A stretch of DNA of 64,000 nucleotides, from assembly GCF_963678635.1 (NCBI RefSeq), contig NC_087066.1, forward strand, positions 44,815,624-44,879,623. Direction: 5' to 3'. The position numbers and the translations under genes are program-made. The notes under the pieces are model-generated. The model was not told the origin of the DNA. It saw nothing but the letters and a program-made list of their open reading frames with translations, and ran no database searches. This DNA comes from Symsagittifera roscoffensis (lineage: Eukaryota > Xenacoelomorpha > Acoela > Convolutidae). Positions 27,619 through 41,800 of the stretch are shown here, in pieces (the stretch's first letter is position 1; the number at the start of each line of letters is the position of its first letter).

Positions 27619-27951
27619 ACTATCATTTCTTTTTGTTTTATGGTTGTGGTTCCTTATTCTATTCTTTTTCGGTTTTTGTTTCGCTTTTTGTCTTTTGCTC
27701 GTTTTTTCGTCCCCCTAGTTACCCCCCCCCCTTACTCGGTTAGCTAAGCCTCGTTCGGAGAGCGTACCAGGCAGTTTTCTCGAGTTTTCTTAAAAAGCTA
27801 TCAAGGTACAACCGGAAGGTTTACACGTTCCCGCTGAACCGTACCACCGCCGGTGCTCTAGAATGGGCATGTAGCCCGAAGCTGTGTCAAGTGGGTTCGA
27901 CTCCGTATTCATGATGTCGTAAAAACTTCCAGAAGCGCCATAAAAACACTA

Positions 27952-28790
27952 TGTAACAGTCGCCTACTTCAGTCACATATGAGGGTAAAGAAAAATAGTC
28001 CCTATAACCATTGGCGCAAGAGTCAGGGACACTATCTCTTGTGTTTTTCTACCTCGAACGGTCGGAGCCAATTCGGTTCACTTGCGACATGAGACTAAAA
28101 ACCCGTTACAGCTTAAAGGCCACTACCAAAATAACGCCCACTCTAGAAAAAAAGAAAATTCCCATACTTAGGTCTCAAAATACCCAAAACACGCGAACGC
28201 CGTTAAAAACAGGGTCGAAACAGTCCGTACAGTTACTTTTTATTAGACAGTGGAACTTTTATCCATTTCAGATGGATCAACCTAAAACTCTCCTTAACTC
28301 AACATAACAATCATAAAACACACTCAAGAAAACTATATTGAGTACTCACATATCGGCACACTCAAGAATTTGAGGTAACTAAATTAATAAGCAAATTGAG
28401 AATTAATGGGGAATTAAGTTTGATTCAATAAGTTCTAATCAAACAAGTTGTAGCTTGAGAATTGAATTTTTGGTCTGGACCACTGGGAGACTTCGATTGT
28501 CTACCTTTCCACTGAAGGCTCACTCTGGTCCAACTGAATATCGATGTTCTTTAGCACGGAAATTGCGAATAGCAATTTCCCGCTGCTAAATTCGACCACT
28601 TTCCCGCGTTTTTCATTCGGTCGTTCTGATCTTGTATTTCTGAGGTTTTCAGTTTTCGCGAGAAAGTTGAGCATGACAGGCTCAATTCGAATTTTTAAAA
28701 AATTGTACTTCACCCCAAAATTACGTTGTCCGTATTCCTCAAGGTCAAACTTCCAAATATGACCGACTGGCACAGTGTCCAGACACTTGA
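27952..28790 (+). repeat. Left arm, LTR-like, inverted relative to 47,770-48,631
   Basis: Starts TGTAACAGTCG as the LTR of copy 3 starts TGTGACATTCG. Shared with the right arm in inverted sense over most of its length at roughly 75% identity, e.g. CCATTTCAGATGGATCAACC and TATGACCGACTGGCACA. Likely the 5' LTR or part of it; its end is unclear. Confidence 0.72.
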
Positions 28791-28849
28791 GCTACGGTAG
28801 TGGAGAAGCTTACAAGAGTTTTGGAGGCTGTCCTAGGATAGTGATTTAA

Positions 28850-29390
28850 GAGTACCAATACATGAGCTAAGGGCCCCAACACTTGAGTCCTGGGATAGTG
28901 AGTTAAGGGTCTTAACAATTGAGCTAAGGATCCCAACACTTGAGCTAAGGGTCCCAACACTGGAGTCCTTGGATTGTGATCTAAGGGTCCCAACACTTGA
29001 GCTAATGGTCCCAACACTTGAGTTCTGGGATAGTGAGTTAAGGTTTTTAACAAATGAGGTAAGGATCCCAACACTTGAGCTAAGGGTCCCAACACTGGAG
29101 TCCTGGGATAGTGATCTAAGGGTCTCAACACTTGAGCTAATGGCCCCAACACTTGAATCCTGGAATAGTGATCTAAGGGTCCCAACACTTGAGCTAAGGG
29201 TACCAACACTTGAGTCCTGGGATAGTGATTTGAGGGTCCCAAAACGTGATCTAAGGGGACCAACACTTGAGCTAAGGGTCCCAACACTTGATTTGGGGTT
29301 CCCAACACTTGAGCTAAGGGCCGCAACACTTGAACTAAGGGTCCCAACACTTGATCTAAGGGTCCATCACTTAATCTAAGGGTTCCAAAG
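28850..29390. repeat. Minisatellite with 21-base unit in the copy 2 leader
   Basis: Unit GAGCTAAGGGTCCCAACACTT repeated about two dozen times with variants GAGTCCTGGGATAGTGATCT. Because 21 is a multiple of three, long frames with a seven-residue period arise on both strands; they are not genes. It occupies the same place (between terminal repeat and gag) as the different minisatellite of copy 1. Confidence 0.92.
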
Positions 29391-29780
29391 TCCCTAAAGT
29401 CCTAGAATAGAGAAACCATTGAGTATTCTGACAGGGACTATGGTACCCTTAGAAGATCAAAACTAGCTATGGGGAAATGGGAACGACATTGATATTAGCA
29501 AATTGAAATTCGGATTGTGGAATAGTATTGGCCTGGAATGGTTTTTTACAAGTTTTTAAGAACATAGGAGGTTTTTCTCATAATTTGATTGCATTTTTAA
29601 AGCAACAACTGTACATAGTCAGAACTGTAGATAAAGTAAAATATAAATAAACATCATGAAGAGAACAAGAATGTCTTTACCAGAAAGGAAAAGGGTTGGT
29701 CAAAGTAAAACCAACCGTCAACACAACGGAAGCAAACACCCACAAACCCAAGAACAATGAGAAAAAATATTTCAATTAAT

Positions 29781-31400
29781 ATGGTCAACACCAGAAGCAA
29801 TAAGGGGCAGAAGACCGATGAGAAGCTGGTTAATCAGAAGGTGATGCGCGTCGCAGAAATTGATCTTGAGACGCCAGAGCAGAGCATAGATGAAAGGGAA
29901 CGAAATACAACGGAGTCAACACCTATGCCAAATGCAGAGGAACCAGGATCGAAGACAATAGAGTTCTCAACAACAGGCAATGGAGACGAGGCCACCAACA
30001 ACACACCAGAAACGATAATGGACGAATCACAAACAAAGAGAGCATCGTTCACAGGGAGATTAGCGGCGATTGTCGGAATGCAATCGAAAGAGAAGGAAGA
30101 GGTGACAACAGTGACCGAAAAGAGCAAAACCTTTGGTACGGTTTCCACGATAACACAAAGACTAACCAGGGGAAAGAGCAAGCCATTGAGGAGAGAGCGG
30201 GTCACCAAGACAGGCAACCGACAGAAGCAAAAGTATCACTAGTTGAGTTAGGGGAATTTATGTCAAAGTTGGAACAGATAGACAAAAACTGAAGTGCGGC
30301 GAGGACCGCCAGGAATTGCAGAAGGAATTACGGCATAACAAGAATGAGAATCTAGACAACTATTTCGTCTTAGTGAGGGCCACTGAAGAAAAGCTACACC
30401 AGATGGCGGACAAGGTGGAGACAACGGAGACAAGGTAGAGAAACATATCAAAAAATGTATGAAAGAAATGAAGAAGCAAAATGAGACAGTATATGATAAG
30501 TTATAGAATCTAGAGACGAGAATGGACACAATGAGCAGGGACCAAGCAGAAAGTTCTTGTGCAATACAATGCAAGTTGGATGCACTCTTGAGGAACTCTA
30601 TTGCCCAAGAGAAGATGGTAGCAGACATAACAGAAAGGCAATCTGGAACAGGGGTAGATTTTGTGGAATCTCAACGCAAGAAACAGGAATCCACACCATT
30701 ACCTCAAATCAGTAACAACATGGCATCAGGGTAAACAAAACGGCTACAAAAACAGGAATGTCGAACTCAACGAGGATAACAAGGGATACAAGCGCACGCA
30801 CGAGCGTAACACATGATGCCATGACATGGTCAAGTACTTTTGAAAATGATGAATAAGGGGCAGAAGCATTGGCTACAAGAAAGACAGAGTCGAGCGATAG
30901 AGGAAGAGGTAAAACGAGAAATACCTTCAAGAAACCAAAATAATTCAAAGACGACTCAGACGGTTGCATAGATACCTGGGTTGAAGTAATGAGACTACAT
31001 CTCGAGTAGGACAACCTGATAAATGAAAGACAGGCCTGCACAGCAAAACTAAGCAACCTGGAGGGCACGGCACTGAAGTGCGTAGTAGCCAAAAAGGAAG
31101 AGGAACGTAACACTGCAGACAAGATTTTTTAAAATCTGCTGAAACCTATCGGGTCCGGAATGAAGGGACATCAAGCCATGATGAGATTTAGGAAAAAGAG
31201 ACAGAGAGACGATGAATCAATTGACCGATTTCTAGATGATCTTGAGAGCTTGAGAAGGAGAAGTGATCCAGAGGAATCGACTACCAGGAGAAACTTTAGC
31301 ATTGCCTCAAAGTTTATTGATTTGGTGAAGAGTGATGACTTGAAAACAATGTTGGCAACATATACACGCTTTCGAAAGACAATGCACCAACCCCGGAAGA
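29781..31400 (+). pseudogene. Gag, N-terminal to capsid region, copy 2
   Basis: Starts MVNTRSNKGQK at 29,781, matching copy 1's MVNTRSAKENK. Then LETPEQSIDERERNTTEST, an acidic region, the coiled coil (NKNENLDNYF, 30,340-30,450), and the capsid block with GSGMKGHQAMMRF (31,155-31,190) and DRFLDDLESLRRRSDPEES. At least five frameshifts or stops, e.g. near 30,240, 30,290, 30,730 and 31,130. Confidence 0.82.
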
Positions 31401-33240
31401 GATGAGACAGAAGTCTAGAGAGTACATGTTGAAAAACCGAAGAAATACTCATTTTCAGACAACAGGAACGTGCAAGGGGGAAGCCAACAACAAAGTTGGT
31501 CATGGTACAACCTAAGAGATGACATGGACAAACGAAGGTCATGTAAGAATTCTGGCTCTACAGATCGCCATTTAGCGGTTTGCACTACTTACAAACAAGG
31601 CATGAAGACATGAGTCAGGTGGAAGAGTACGTGTTTTACTGTGGCTTGATTATTAAAATAGGCGCTAGGTATTTTTTCTGAAATCAGGAAAGCCACTTTA
31701 GAAAGGACTGCCCAATGTTTTGGGAAGCAGTAAAGAGTCAAAATCTTTCAAAACAAAAGCTACCGCTTGCGGTGGTGCGAAACACTAGGAATAGACAAGC
31801 TGAGAACGACATGCAGAACATGGAGGTGACGATTTAACTACTAAATCAATGAAGGCCGTGACCAAAGAGAGATACCGGAGGGGCCAATCAAAAAGTTCAC
31901 GGGAATAAACTATGAGAAAGCAGCAGCAGAGGCCATTAACAAAGCGAAACAAGATTTGGCGACAAAAGAGATCGAAGAAAGACTGAAGCAGGAAATAGAA
32001 AGACAACAGAGGAACGAGACACTCTCAATGGCAAGACCAGAACCAGAGACGAGGGACAATCCAACAGTCAGGAGCAATTACAACAACTTGAAAATGGTGA
32101 TTGGGAAACCCTTCGGAATTACGAAGATTGGGGAGAGGATCATGTCAGTTATCACGGTTGGGGAACATGAAGTAACATGGAATCTGAGTGAACCAAGTGA
32201 TGAAACCTTGATGCATAAAGATGTATATGCTGACTATCTGCGCACAATCAGCCCACAAACTCCTTCGACAGCATTTAGAGCATTACTCACGAGAAGGGGT
32301 AGAGAATCGAATAGGAAAGGTAGCAGATATTCGGAAGCCTATGGTCCACGTGAGGTCATGTTAAACATAGATGGAATCAATATCTACACCAAGACGATGA
32401 TAACGTGTGATGAGGATCTTGCCGGTCAAATCTGCGTAGGCCGAGAGGAACTCAATGTGAGGTCGATTGGGCACTGCGCCATGCTAGAAGAAGATCCCAT
32501 GCACTTGGGAACGGAAGCAGATGTATCCGCACACGTACTAGATATAAGCGGAAAAAAGACCCAATTACGAGGACTGTTGGATAAGGGAGCTGTCTTGAGC
32601 GTGATACGAATAGAAACATGGAGAAGAATGGGATTCGACACAGAAGACCTGGTAGACTCAAGGATACGGCTGTCAGCGGCAAACAAAGAAGCATTGAGGG
32701 ACCTTGGGAGGACACCGATAGTAGCTGTGAATCTGGTAGAACGCAACCTGTGGATGAGTTTCCTGGTGGTGGAGAATCTAGATGAGTCAGATCAATTTGT
32801 TTTAAGCAGAGACATCATCAGGAATTTCGATGTGTAACGATTGATCTTAACAATGCGATGCTCAGGATTCTAAATCTGGAAAGGAACTACGTAATTAATC
32901 TGGTAATTTTGATAATTGCGAAGGAGATTAAAGCTCCTGTTTTCTTGAGGAGTGTGAGGTTGAAAGCGAACGAGGCCACAATGAAAGTTTGTGATTGAGG
33001 AACTATAATGAACCAAGTGATAATATGCAGGTACGTATTGTACCGAATCCTAATAGCCAAAGGGCTGCTATTTTCGGAAGATTATTCTCGATAACCTAGA
33101 GTGGCCTCTGAGTCAGTATCTTGTTGAATACTCTTGATGTATCGATCACAATCCAGAGAGGCAGGAAGCTGGGATACGCTCTGTCGGTAAAAACTAGATA
33201 TGAAATGACTGAAAATGTGAACAAAAATGAAGTTTAAGGA
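31400..33240 (+). pseudogene. Gag zinc-knuckle region and protease, copy 2
   Basis: Both knuckles are broken (31,540-31,700): the first has Ser for the second Cys, the second a stop and altered residues. The long frame 31,956-32,837 (293 codons) spans the pre-protease domain and the protease; the active site reads LLDKGA, the Thr of DTG changed to Lys (codon 32,583-32,585). The sequence to 33,240 matches the end of the copy 1 frame with further stops. Confidence 0.8.
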
Positions 33241-33369
33241 TTAGATTTGTATCTTGAGCAGATTGAAGAAAATAAAAATTTCATCAGCTCTTATCAAATC
33301 ACTTAAGACAGAAACCGACGATGGACTTTCGAGCTGTTCGAATTTCCCAGAAAGAATCAGAAATGGATA

Positions 33370-34660
33370 AACTAAAAAAGTGTTACCAGAAATTGAACAC
33401 TTAAGGGGCAAGGTGACGGGGGAACAGCTCGAAGACATCAAGGACGTGCTAGATGGGAACCAGGATGTATTTTCTAGACACAAGCGGACATCGGGTGCTG
33501 TAGTTTTGTTGAACATGGAATAGAACTAGAAGAGTCGGCAATACCGCAGAGGGAGGGGGCGAGGCGAATGACCCTGAACAAATCGTATGCATGTAGAAAG
33601 GAAATAGAAACCTTACAAGAGTATGATATGATAGAACCATCCAAATCACCGTGGGCGTGTGGAGTAGTGATGGTCAAAAAGAAAGAGGATCAACTGAGAT
33701 TCAGTTGTTACTTTCGATATCTAAACTGCGTCACGGTGAAGGATGCCTATCCCATACCTAAGAGAGATAGAAGTCTTTCAAAATCGGGGGACGCAAAATT
33801 TTTCACAGCTCTCGATATGGGGTCGGGCTTTTGGCAGGTGCCACTTAGGAAACAAGACAGGTACAAAACAAGGTTTGCTTGCGAGCGGGGGCTGTTCCAA
33901 GGGAAGAGGATGCCCTTTGGCCTCTGCATTGCGACAGCCACATTTCAGCAACTAATGGCGCGGGCACTAACGAGTGTGACAAAGAGGTATGGCAACTTGG
34001 TGATGTGTTACGTGGATGACATGGTGATTGCAACACTTACCCTGGAGGACCACCTCGAGCGATTGGACGAGGTATTCGCATGCATGCAAACGGGAGAATT
34101 AAAATGCAAACCTTCGAAATGCGAGATTCTAAAGGAATCAATAAAGTACCTAGGGAGGATGGTAGATAAACATGGCATCTGACCAGACCCTGCTGCGGTA
34201 GAAGCAGTGCTGACCTTGAAGTCACCAAAAACTGAACATCAGTTGATGAGCTTTCTTAGGTTCGCCATCTACAACAGAGAGTTCATCAAGGGCTATGCGG
34301 ACAAAGTTTATCCGATGCAACAACTCATGAGGCATATGAGGCATAATAGCAAGAAGTTCATGTGGAATAACGCGTCAGAAGAGTCATTTCATAGAATAAA
34401 AAAAGAATTGTGTGAAGCTTTTGTGCTAGACATGCCTACAGACAAGGGAATGTACTTACTGGACACTGACGCATCGGTTTTCGCGATCTCTAGCATACTC
34501 CATCAGGAACAGGAATGGAATGGAAAGACTGTCTTGAGAGCAATCGCTCACGATAGGAAAAACTTGAGCAACACAGAAAAGAAGTACGGGCACCCAAAGC
34601 GGAGATGTTCGCGGTTGCCATCTTTGTGGAAAAATACAGGGAATATCTAGGCAGCGAGCC
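33370..34660 (+). pseudogene. Reverse transcriptase and RNase H, copy 2
   Basis: RT in 33,568-34,182 with TALDMGSGFWQV, MPFGLC and YVDD intact; a TGA after DKHGI (34,180) breaks it. 34,207-34,650 continues through the connection domain (MSFLRFAIYNREF, KVYPMQQLM) and RNase H (LDTDASVFAISS), then shifts frame at about 34,600. This copy shows the connection sequence that copy 1 has lost between its paired frameshifts. Confidence 0.88.
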
Positions 34661-37090
34661 TCTCAAACTACGGGTCGACAACAGGGCACTCAGTCGGCTG
34701 AAGACGCACTCAATGGATCAAGACTACATCGGGAGATGGATAGTGCGATTGGATGGCTACAATATGATACTTGAACCTAGAACGAGAGACAAACGCCAAA
34801 ATGGCGACAGCTTGAGTAAGAAAACGGAATTATACGAGAGGCAGGAGCAGAGGGAGGTTAATATGCCTGAGATAAAAGATTGTTTCTCAGTTATGGACAA
34901 AGAAAAGAAATGTACAAAAACCTATCGCTCACGAGATGGCTCGACAAGGTAAGATATATTAGACCACCCAGAACTACCCACTGAGCATCGGGAAACGGCA
35001 ATTCTGAAGAGAAAACCCGCGATGCCGATAAAAATCAACTCAAGTCAACGATAGTCAGAGAAACGCTGAAAGTAAAAAGTTACGACCTCGATGAAGTGGA
35101 AACAAGCAAGGCGATGGTAGGGCAGGATCTGATAGATTGCTTGAGAAAATATCCGACGACAAACCCGTGGTCTCGACCAGAAGAAATGATGAACCGGAAA
35201 TCACCATAATGAGAAGAAAAGTGATCTCACGCGAAGAAAACTAAATGAAAGCCGGGTGACCAGAGAACAAAGAGGCGGTACGGACATTAGTCGAGAAAAT
35301 CCCGGAAGACACACTCAGGCAAACAACGCTATGAAGAAAGAGAGTACCGTTTAAAGAAGAAGTAGAAGATCTCGGACTAGATCAAGAGTCCAGGGAGTGG
35401 CCGTCACCAGAGGGTGGTGGTGAAGAGGAAAAATTGTCCGAGAAGTTAGAGGAAGGGGAGGAAAGTTCAGTGGAAAGTGATGGTGGGCAAGACAGTCTCT
35501 GCATGATCTTAGCTGAAGAAAAAAGGAGGCCTCATGACAGGGAACTACAAACTGATCCCTCGTCCGGGATATACAACGTAGAGCATCATGACGTCAACGG
35601 AGTAGAGGAGCTACAGATGATAGCGGTATCAAGAAAACCTTTCAAGGAGTTATCATGCAACTCAAACATTAGAACAAATCTGGAGCCGAAGGATGATTGG
35701 GAGGTCTTGAGAGGGATAGTATGCGTCAAGCTTAAAGACAAAATCCACAACCCGGAAGAACTGAACGGATAAATGATGGCACTAAAGGAGCACTTCAGGG
35801 CGAGGTACAGGCTATCGGACCTGATACGAGCACAGAAAAACGACAAAATGACAAGCAAACTCTCCAAATAGATACGAACGGGAGTGGATGAAAAAGTAAA
35901 CCCGGAGGAGGATAGACTACAATATCGTGAGCCAGTTCTACAGAAACTTAAGGACTTAATCTACCACACAGCTGATGGCGTGGTGGCCTGCAGGAGAAGA
36001 GACGAAGAGAAACTAGTACACAAGCATAATCTCATCATATAACCACATATTTACCAAACGGAAGTGTTGTTCAGATCGCACGATCAGATGGGAAATCAAG
36101 GGATAGGCAAGGTAAAGCAAAAAATATCACATCGAATTGACTGACCAGGGAATAGGAAGGTTTGTGAGAGATGGGTGAACGCAATTTTGTCGTTCTTGCA
36201 AGGTGAAGACCCAAGAAAAATGAAGTTCCCTCTCAAATCTGTGGAAAGCCCAGAATTCAACGAGGTTGTGCAGATAGATCACCAAAAGATCTGCATGACA
36301 GATTTGGGGATAACCAGATACTGGTAACCATAGATCACTTCAGGAAACTGGCCGAAGCAGTACCATGTCAGACAGCCTCGGCAGAGGAAACTTGCGACCA
36401 CTTGATAATGCACTGGATATCGCGGTATGGTTGTCCGATGACGCTCCAATCAGATAACGCGAAAGCCTTCGTTGGAGATCTGACAAAAGAATTCATGAGA
36501 AGATCCCACATTGCACAAGCACACTCGACGACCTACCATTCATAGACGAATGGAAAGTAGAGAGGCAAAACAGAACGCTAAAGAATATGCTTAGGGTATA
36601 GTGCTCGAGGTATATGACGGATTGGGACAAATATTTGCCGCAAGTGGTGGGAGCGTACAATAGCACGCAGCACTCAACAACGGGGATCAGTCCTTTCAAG
36701 ATGCAAACAGGCAGGCAGAGAGCAATAGCCCTGACGTTCTTCTATCCAGAATATGGAGGGCAGAAGACATCACCTCAAGCATACGTGAAGGAAGCATTCA
36801 AGAGACAACAGGAGTTGAACGAACTGTGCATAAGGAATACAGCCCAAGCACAGATGAGACAGCGGAGGAAGTGTGATGAGAAAATACTTCAATCGAAGCC
36901 ATATACTGTGGGACAGCATGTCTGGGTGTTCCAGAATGTCATACCTCCAAAAGGGACGAAAAAGCTGCTAAAGAAATGGAGAGACCCGTTCATGGTAGCA
37001 GAAGTGCACCAGCAGGGTCGGTTCTATCGCTTGAGCACAGGGTGTGCGGAGCACTATGAAAAAATGAGACCTCACGTCCCGTCACCGTAA
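34605..37090 (+). pseudogene. RNase H end, linker and integrase, copy 2
   Basis: RVDNRALSRLKTHS and KRQNGDSLSKK, a charged linker, QIDHQKI (first Asp, about 36,260-36,290) and SDNAKAF (second Asp), but the Glu block is scrambled (stop and altered residues near 36,540-36,570). The C-terminal part 36,614-37,090 is open, with GAYNSTQHSTTGISPF, VGQHVWVFQNV and RDPFMVAEV. Inactive as an integrase. Confidence 0.85.
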
Positions 37091-38375
37091 GACTGGTGTG
37101 TGACGCAAAACATGGAAGGACTCGAGTATCTACTGGTGGAGCCGGCGTGCGAGGTAAATGAGAAGAGCACCAGGGAGAAAAATGATGGCAACGAAAGCAT
37201 GAGTTTGGACGACAATGAAAAGATAGAGGTAGGCTCGGACGAAAATCTTTTGCAGAAGAGGACTAGGATGAACCAGAACAGGACGAGGTGCCAAAAAGGA
37301 CAGAACCAGATCCGCTCATGACAACGGAAACAGGAAGGGCGGGCGCAAGACGACAAGTATGAGGTACAACAGGTATGACGACGACTTCCTGATTGACAAA
37401 AAACAGACAGAAGAGCTAAATGCAGAGATGGTGATCATGGGCGACCTAGTGGCAGATGAGGAGTGGCAGATCATCAACGACAGTGAGCACTCGTGGCAGG
37501 AGGACCACACCATACCAGAAAAAGAAGTGGATCTAGAACAAAGCGAGATAGAAAGAAGAGAGAATACAATCTTGACGATACTAGAGTGGATGCATGATCT
37601 GAAGGCTGATGAGGAAGAAACGCAAAGTATCCAACAAGTTGACATATCAGCAGGGAAGCTTGTAGGAGGGAGAAACTCTGGTTGGACGGCGACAGACCAA
37701 CCATTAAACATACACCTGACAACTTGAGCCCAACACCATCGACGGGGACGTCGATTAATTTTTTTGTCCGGGGACTGGAGCTAGGACTTACACACACCAA
37801 AAAATAATGATAATGAAACTCAGGGAAATGAGAGAAGTTAACGGACTGCAGCTGGATCAAGAAGAAGTAGTGCCTACCATTGGAAAAAAGTTCAAGACCA
37901 AGTTCGAGATACCAAATGAGTATACGGAAAATATCTTAATCACGGACAGTGATTTCATCCTGTCAGATAGGACCAGCGCAATCTGCATAACAGCGGATAT
38001 GAGCTTCAATACCAGATTGGAAACCGAGTTTAAGAGAGAGTACCAGAATGTGGAGTTTCAGTTCAGGCAGAGACCAGGATTGGTAGGTCTGCCCTCACTT
38101 CCTTCTTCAGTTTCACAGGTTCCTGGCAAATACCTACGCTTTTTGGTAAAATGAGTCGGTGAGAGGAACGAGATAGATCCCGAGCACGTGATGCTGGTAT
38201 TGACACGATTGAGGGACTTCCTGGTGGAAACAGAAATGAAAGAGGTTTCAATGCCAGTCTACGATCCAAACAGGGGCAGATTGAACCCTAGGGAACTATA
38301 CACCATCCTGCGGTATTCGCAGAAACAGAGATAATGGTAAATCTACACAAGAAGTACTACTTCAGCATCGCCTGA
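37090..38375 (+). pseudogene. Pol tail and macrodomain-like C-terminus, copy 2
   Basis: Acidic tail with RYNRYDDDFL (37,360), ILEWMHDLK, then the macrodomain-like part from ENILITDSDFI (37,928) through GKYLRFLV, a TGA at 38,152, VSMPVYDPNRGRL, and after one more shift HKKYYFSIA with a stop at 38,373-38,375. Independent support that this domain closes Pol in the family. Confidence 0.75.
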
Positions 38376-38829
38376 GTTCCGGATGGATACGAGGGTCTCG
38401 AGTTGGGGACACAAGGGTCATGAGCTAGGTGAAAGGGAGGCACGCGACAGGAAAATGGGTTTTAGTATAATGGCATGACGATTAAAACAGAAATTTTATT
38501 TAGAACTATATGTGTTAAAACATAAAATGGACCTGCATGATTTTAATACCTAATTGAATCATTTTATCAGAATTTGTTCGAATAATGGTTCTAAGGGGGG
38601 AGGTTTAGATGGTCATGAGGGAAAAGTTTCTTGGTCTAAAAGGCAGCTTTATTTTCTGATCGATTTTGAATCATAAAGACAAAAGCGATAATTGGGTTGA
38701 AAAACACGAGAACGATAGCAAAACATCACTCAGTATTCTACAATCGGTATTGGAGTAAGGTATTTCTTGAGTTTTGATCTAGGTGAGGTATTTCTTGAGT
38801 GTTGGACAAGTAAAGTAAATTTCATGAGC
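38376..38829. other. Spacer between pol and gene A, copy 2
   Basis: AT-rich and noncoding; holds a short repeat (TGAGGTATTTCTTGAGT near 38,760 and 38,787). Same position as 1,989-2,220 in copy 1 and 13,907-14,343 in copy 3. Confidence 0.5.
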
Positions 38830-41800
38830 AGAGTTGGAAATCTGTACCGGCAGCATTCAAAAATTCCACGCTCGATGAGCTATACACGCGCTTGAGGGAT
38901 CTCGATTACACGCAAGCGAGAGGCTGGCAGTGATGCCTAATGCTACTCTGCAACTAGAGTCGCAAGGAGAGTGCAGGGAGTCGGCGACCGAGGCTGTATT
39001 GATGGTGGGCTACACCTCAGACGGAATTTCCAACCACGAGCAGACCAGGTGGCTCTCCTGGAACATCGACGGAGGCGTGAGTGGATTCGACCTGGCGAGA
39101 AACACCGGCTCGAACAACACGACGGAGTATGGCGCAGGGGAATTTCCCCTTTCGACCAAACCGCCGGCGGAGACTGGGACCCAAACTAGCAGCAAGGCTC
39201 TATCAATGATACGATACAGTAAACAGAAAAGTCATTTCCTGACCTCAGCAGCTTGAAGAGGGAACTGGAAAGGGTCCAAAGGGAAAGGGACCAAGCAAAT
39301 CTTGGTAGGGGCAAGGTGATACTTGAACGGGACCCGTTGAAAGCGGAACGGGACCAAGCCCGAAAACTACAAGAGAGCGCGGCGAACTGCGACCAGATAA
39401 AATCAGAAATTGAGCGGCTGCAGAGGAAACAGCAAGAACTCGCGAATGGCAAAGAACGGACGATGAAGACGTCGATTGAGCCCATGATGACGAGATCGAG
39501 ACCTATTCTAGAATGGAAATTGATGTAACCCCCAGGTCGGGTCGCCGCTTTAACCTGGACCGCGTAGCCCAGGAGCAAATGAATGAGGGCCTGGACACGT
39601 GGACGCCACCAGAACCCGCCCGTTCCTTGAGAGATCTTGACTCAGGTCGGATCAAACCACTAATGGATATTGCACTACCGGGTCTGACACCCAGCTCAAC
39701 TAGTGGCAGTCAGGCTGGCGCGTTGACATCACGTCTCAAGGAATTACAAGAGAGGCTGCAGTCAAGGACTCCCGAGAGTCCGGCACGTGAGGCTGAGCCA
39801 CTCAATTGGATATGATTGCCAACTACAGGAAGAACACCGATATAACCGCAAAACACCGATATAACCGGGTATAGAGGGACGCCTTCAAGGACGCGGCCTG
39901 GGTGGAATATTTCACGCAGCCTAGTATACCCGAGCGCACGGTCCACTTGATCATTGGGGACAGTCTTGTCAGGGTCCTGAGGAGGATCCAGGCGCACTGG
40001 CAGGCGGGAGTCTTGAGTTTATCGGGTGCAGCAACGCCCCAGATGTTTGCGTCACTAGAGATGCTGGAGATTGGAAAGATGTACACGGTCACCTTGATGA
40101 TAGGAACTAACAATGTTTCCAGAAGCGAATCGCTGAAAATGATAAGGCTGCAGGACAAGGTGAGCTGCATGCTTGAGGAGCTGAGGAGCTAAATGAACCC
40201 TACGGTTCTTACGATTTGCCCGGTTCCCTACAAAATGATGCCAGACCAGAACACGATGAAAATGAATGAGAGAGTGCGCCACATCAATGATGTAATCAGG
40301 CGAGTGCAGAAGAGAAGCGTCCTGCCCGTGAGGCTGCTCAATGTCGCGAGAATGATGTAGGATTTCCTTCCGCAGAACTCATCTTCGGAAGGCATCCACT
40401 TCGATAAGCCCAAGGGCACGGAGTGGCTAAATGGTGTCTTTCAGAGACACATCATCAATCTAAAGTCGGATCTGGTGGAGACTGGCCAATTCACTTTTTA
40501 TCCAACCCGAGGTCTTTCCTCTTCTCATTTAGTCCAGTGCTGACCGATTGTGAGGGATAATTGATTCTAGAGTTCGAAGAGCAGCAGAAGCAGGCAGCTG
40601 GGTTTGACACCCACGGAGAGGGATGAGGTGGAATCTTCCACACCACAAAGCTCAGTGGTGTCGTCAGTGGTGGTGGTGGAAAAGTAGAAGAACGGCAAAG
40701 CATCGACAGGAGGCCCTGGATAACCAAGCAAAGCCAGGTAATTCGAGCGAGTGAACGATCTGGACCTCAAGGATCTGGCCTGCAGGCGGGAGCTAATAGA
40801 GGTATTGCGACTCAAGAGTCTGTCCCACGAAGATCTGAGCAATCGCTATTGCGTGGACTGGCTGAAGGCACATGAAGCGCACTTTTCTCGAGATAAAACC
40901 TTGGAAACGGCAGACGTAACTGGGATTTCTAAGAAATCGATCATTGGACCAGTCAACTACCGGCCTTTCAAGAAGTTGAGAAGCCCAGGCCTCACCGGGG
41001 AACCACCGAAGCATCGCACGAGTATTGTCAGGATTAGGGTGGAGATTCCCGCGCAGTTAAGAGCCGTAGAAAAACGTCTTCAGCCGAAAAGCATGGGACT
41101 CCCCGATACTGCCTACTTGGGCCCGAAATTTTCAAAAAAATCCAAGATACGGGAAATCCTATGGGACCTTACAGCTGGCCAAGACTCTGGCAGTTTATGA
41201 TCGCTCAGACCCTGGATCAGCGAGGGTGATCATTGTGGCGGGGTCGGACTTCGATGGAACGTCTTCAAAGTTATTTTGGCCAGAGACATTGGTGTACCTG
41301 CTACCAGGCGCGGAAATACACAAGATGTTGATTCTGATCGTGGCAATGAAGTCAGAGACGCCGCGTGAGCCTGATTTGTTGTTGTTTGCGGGGATGAACG
41401 ATCACCTGCACGATGTAGGATTACTTGAGCCCCTGAGAAGCGTAGAGCCGATGTCAAAGAAGATCTGGGAGGTAATTCAGATATTGTTTGCTGCAATGAA
41501 CGAGGTGCAGGAATTGGCGGCTTCTCGATTGGGGTCTAAAACAAAGGTGGTATTCTCTTCATCACCAGGCTATGCAGATATGCCACCAAGCTCTTCAATT
41601 CGTATACGCGATGTTGATCTTGATATTGGAAGACAGCGAGCTGCGGATGCTAATGGCCGCTCCTAATCTGGAGCTTGAGCCGGTTAACTTGAGACTTCTG
41701 AAGTCAGAAGAAGCGGCGGCATGGGCAGATGTGTGTCATGCCCTGAGGGGCTTCTATGAGCTCGCAGACATCTTGATCGTGTTGGATGAAGTGCTTTGTG

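Noticed and set aside
27890-27905. tRNA gene suggested by a B-box-like GGGTTCGACTCC
   Set aside because: No A box at the right distance and no cloverleaf could be drawn.
28745-29379. Open frames with a seven-residue period on both strands
   Set aside because: A 21-base repeat unit keeps frames open by itself; not evidence of a gene.
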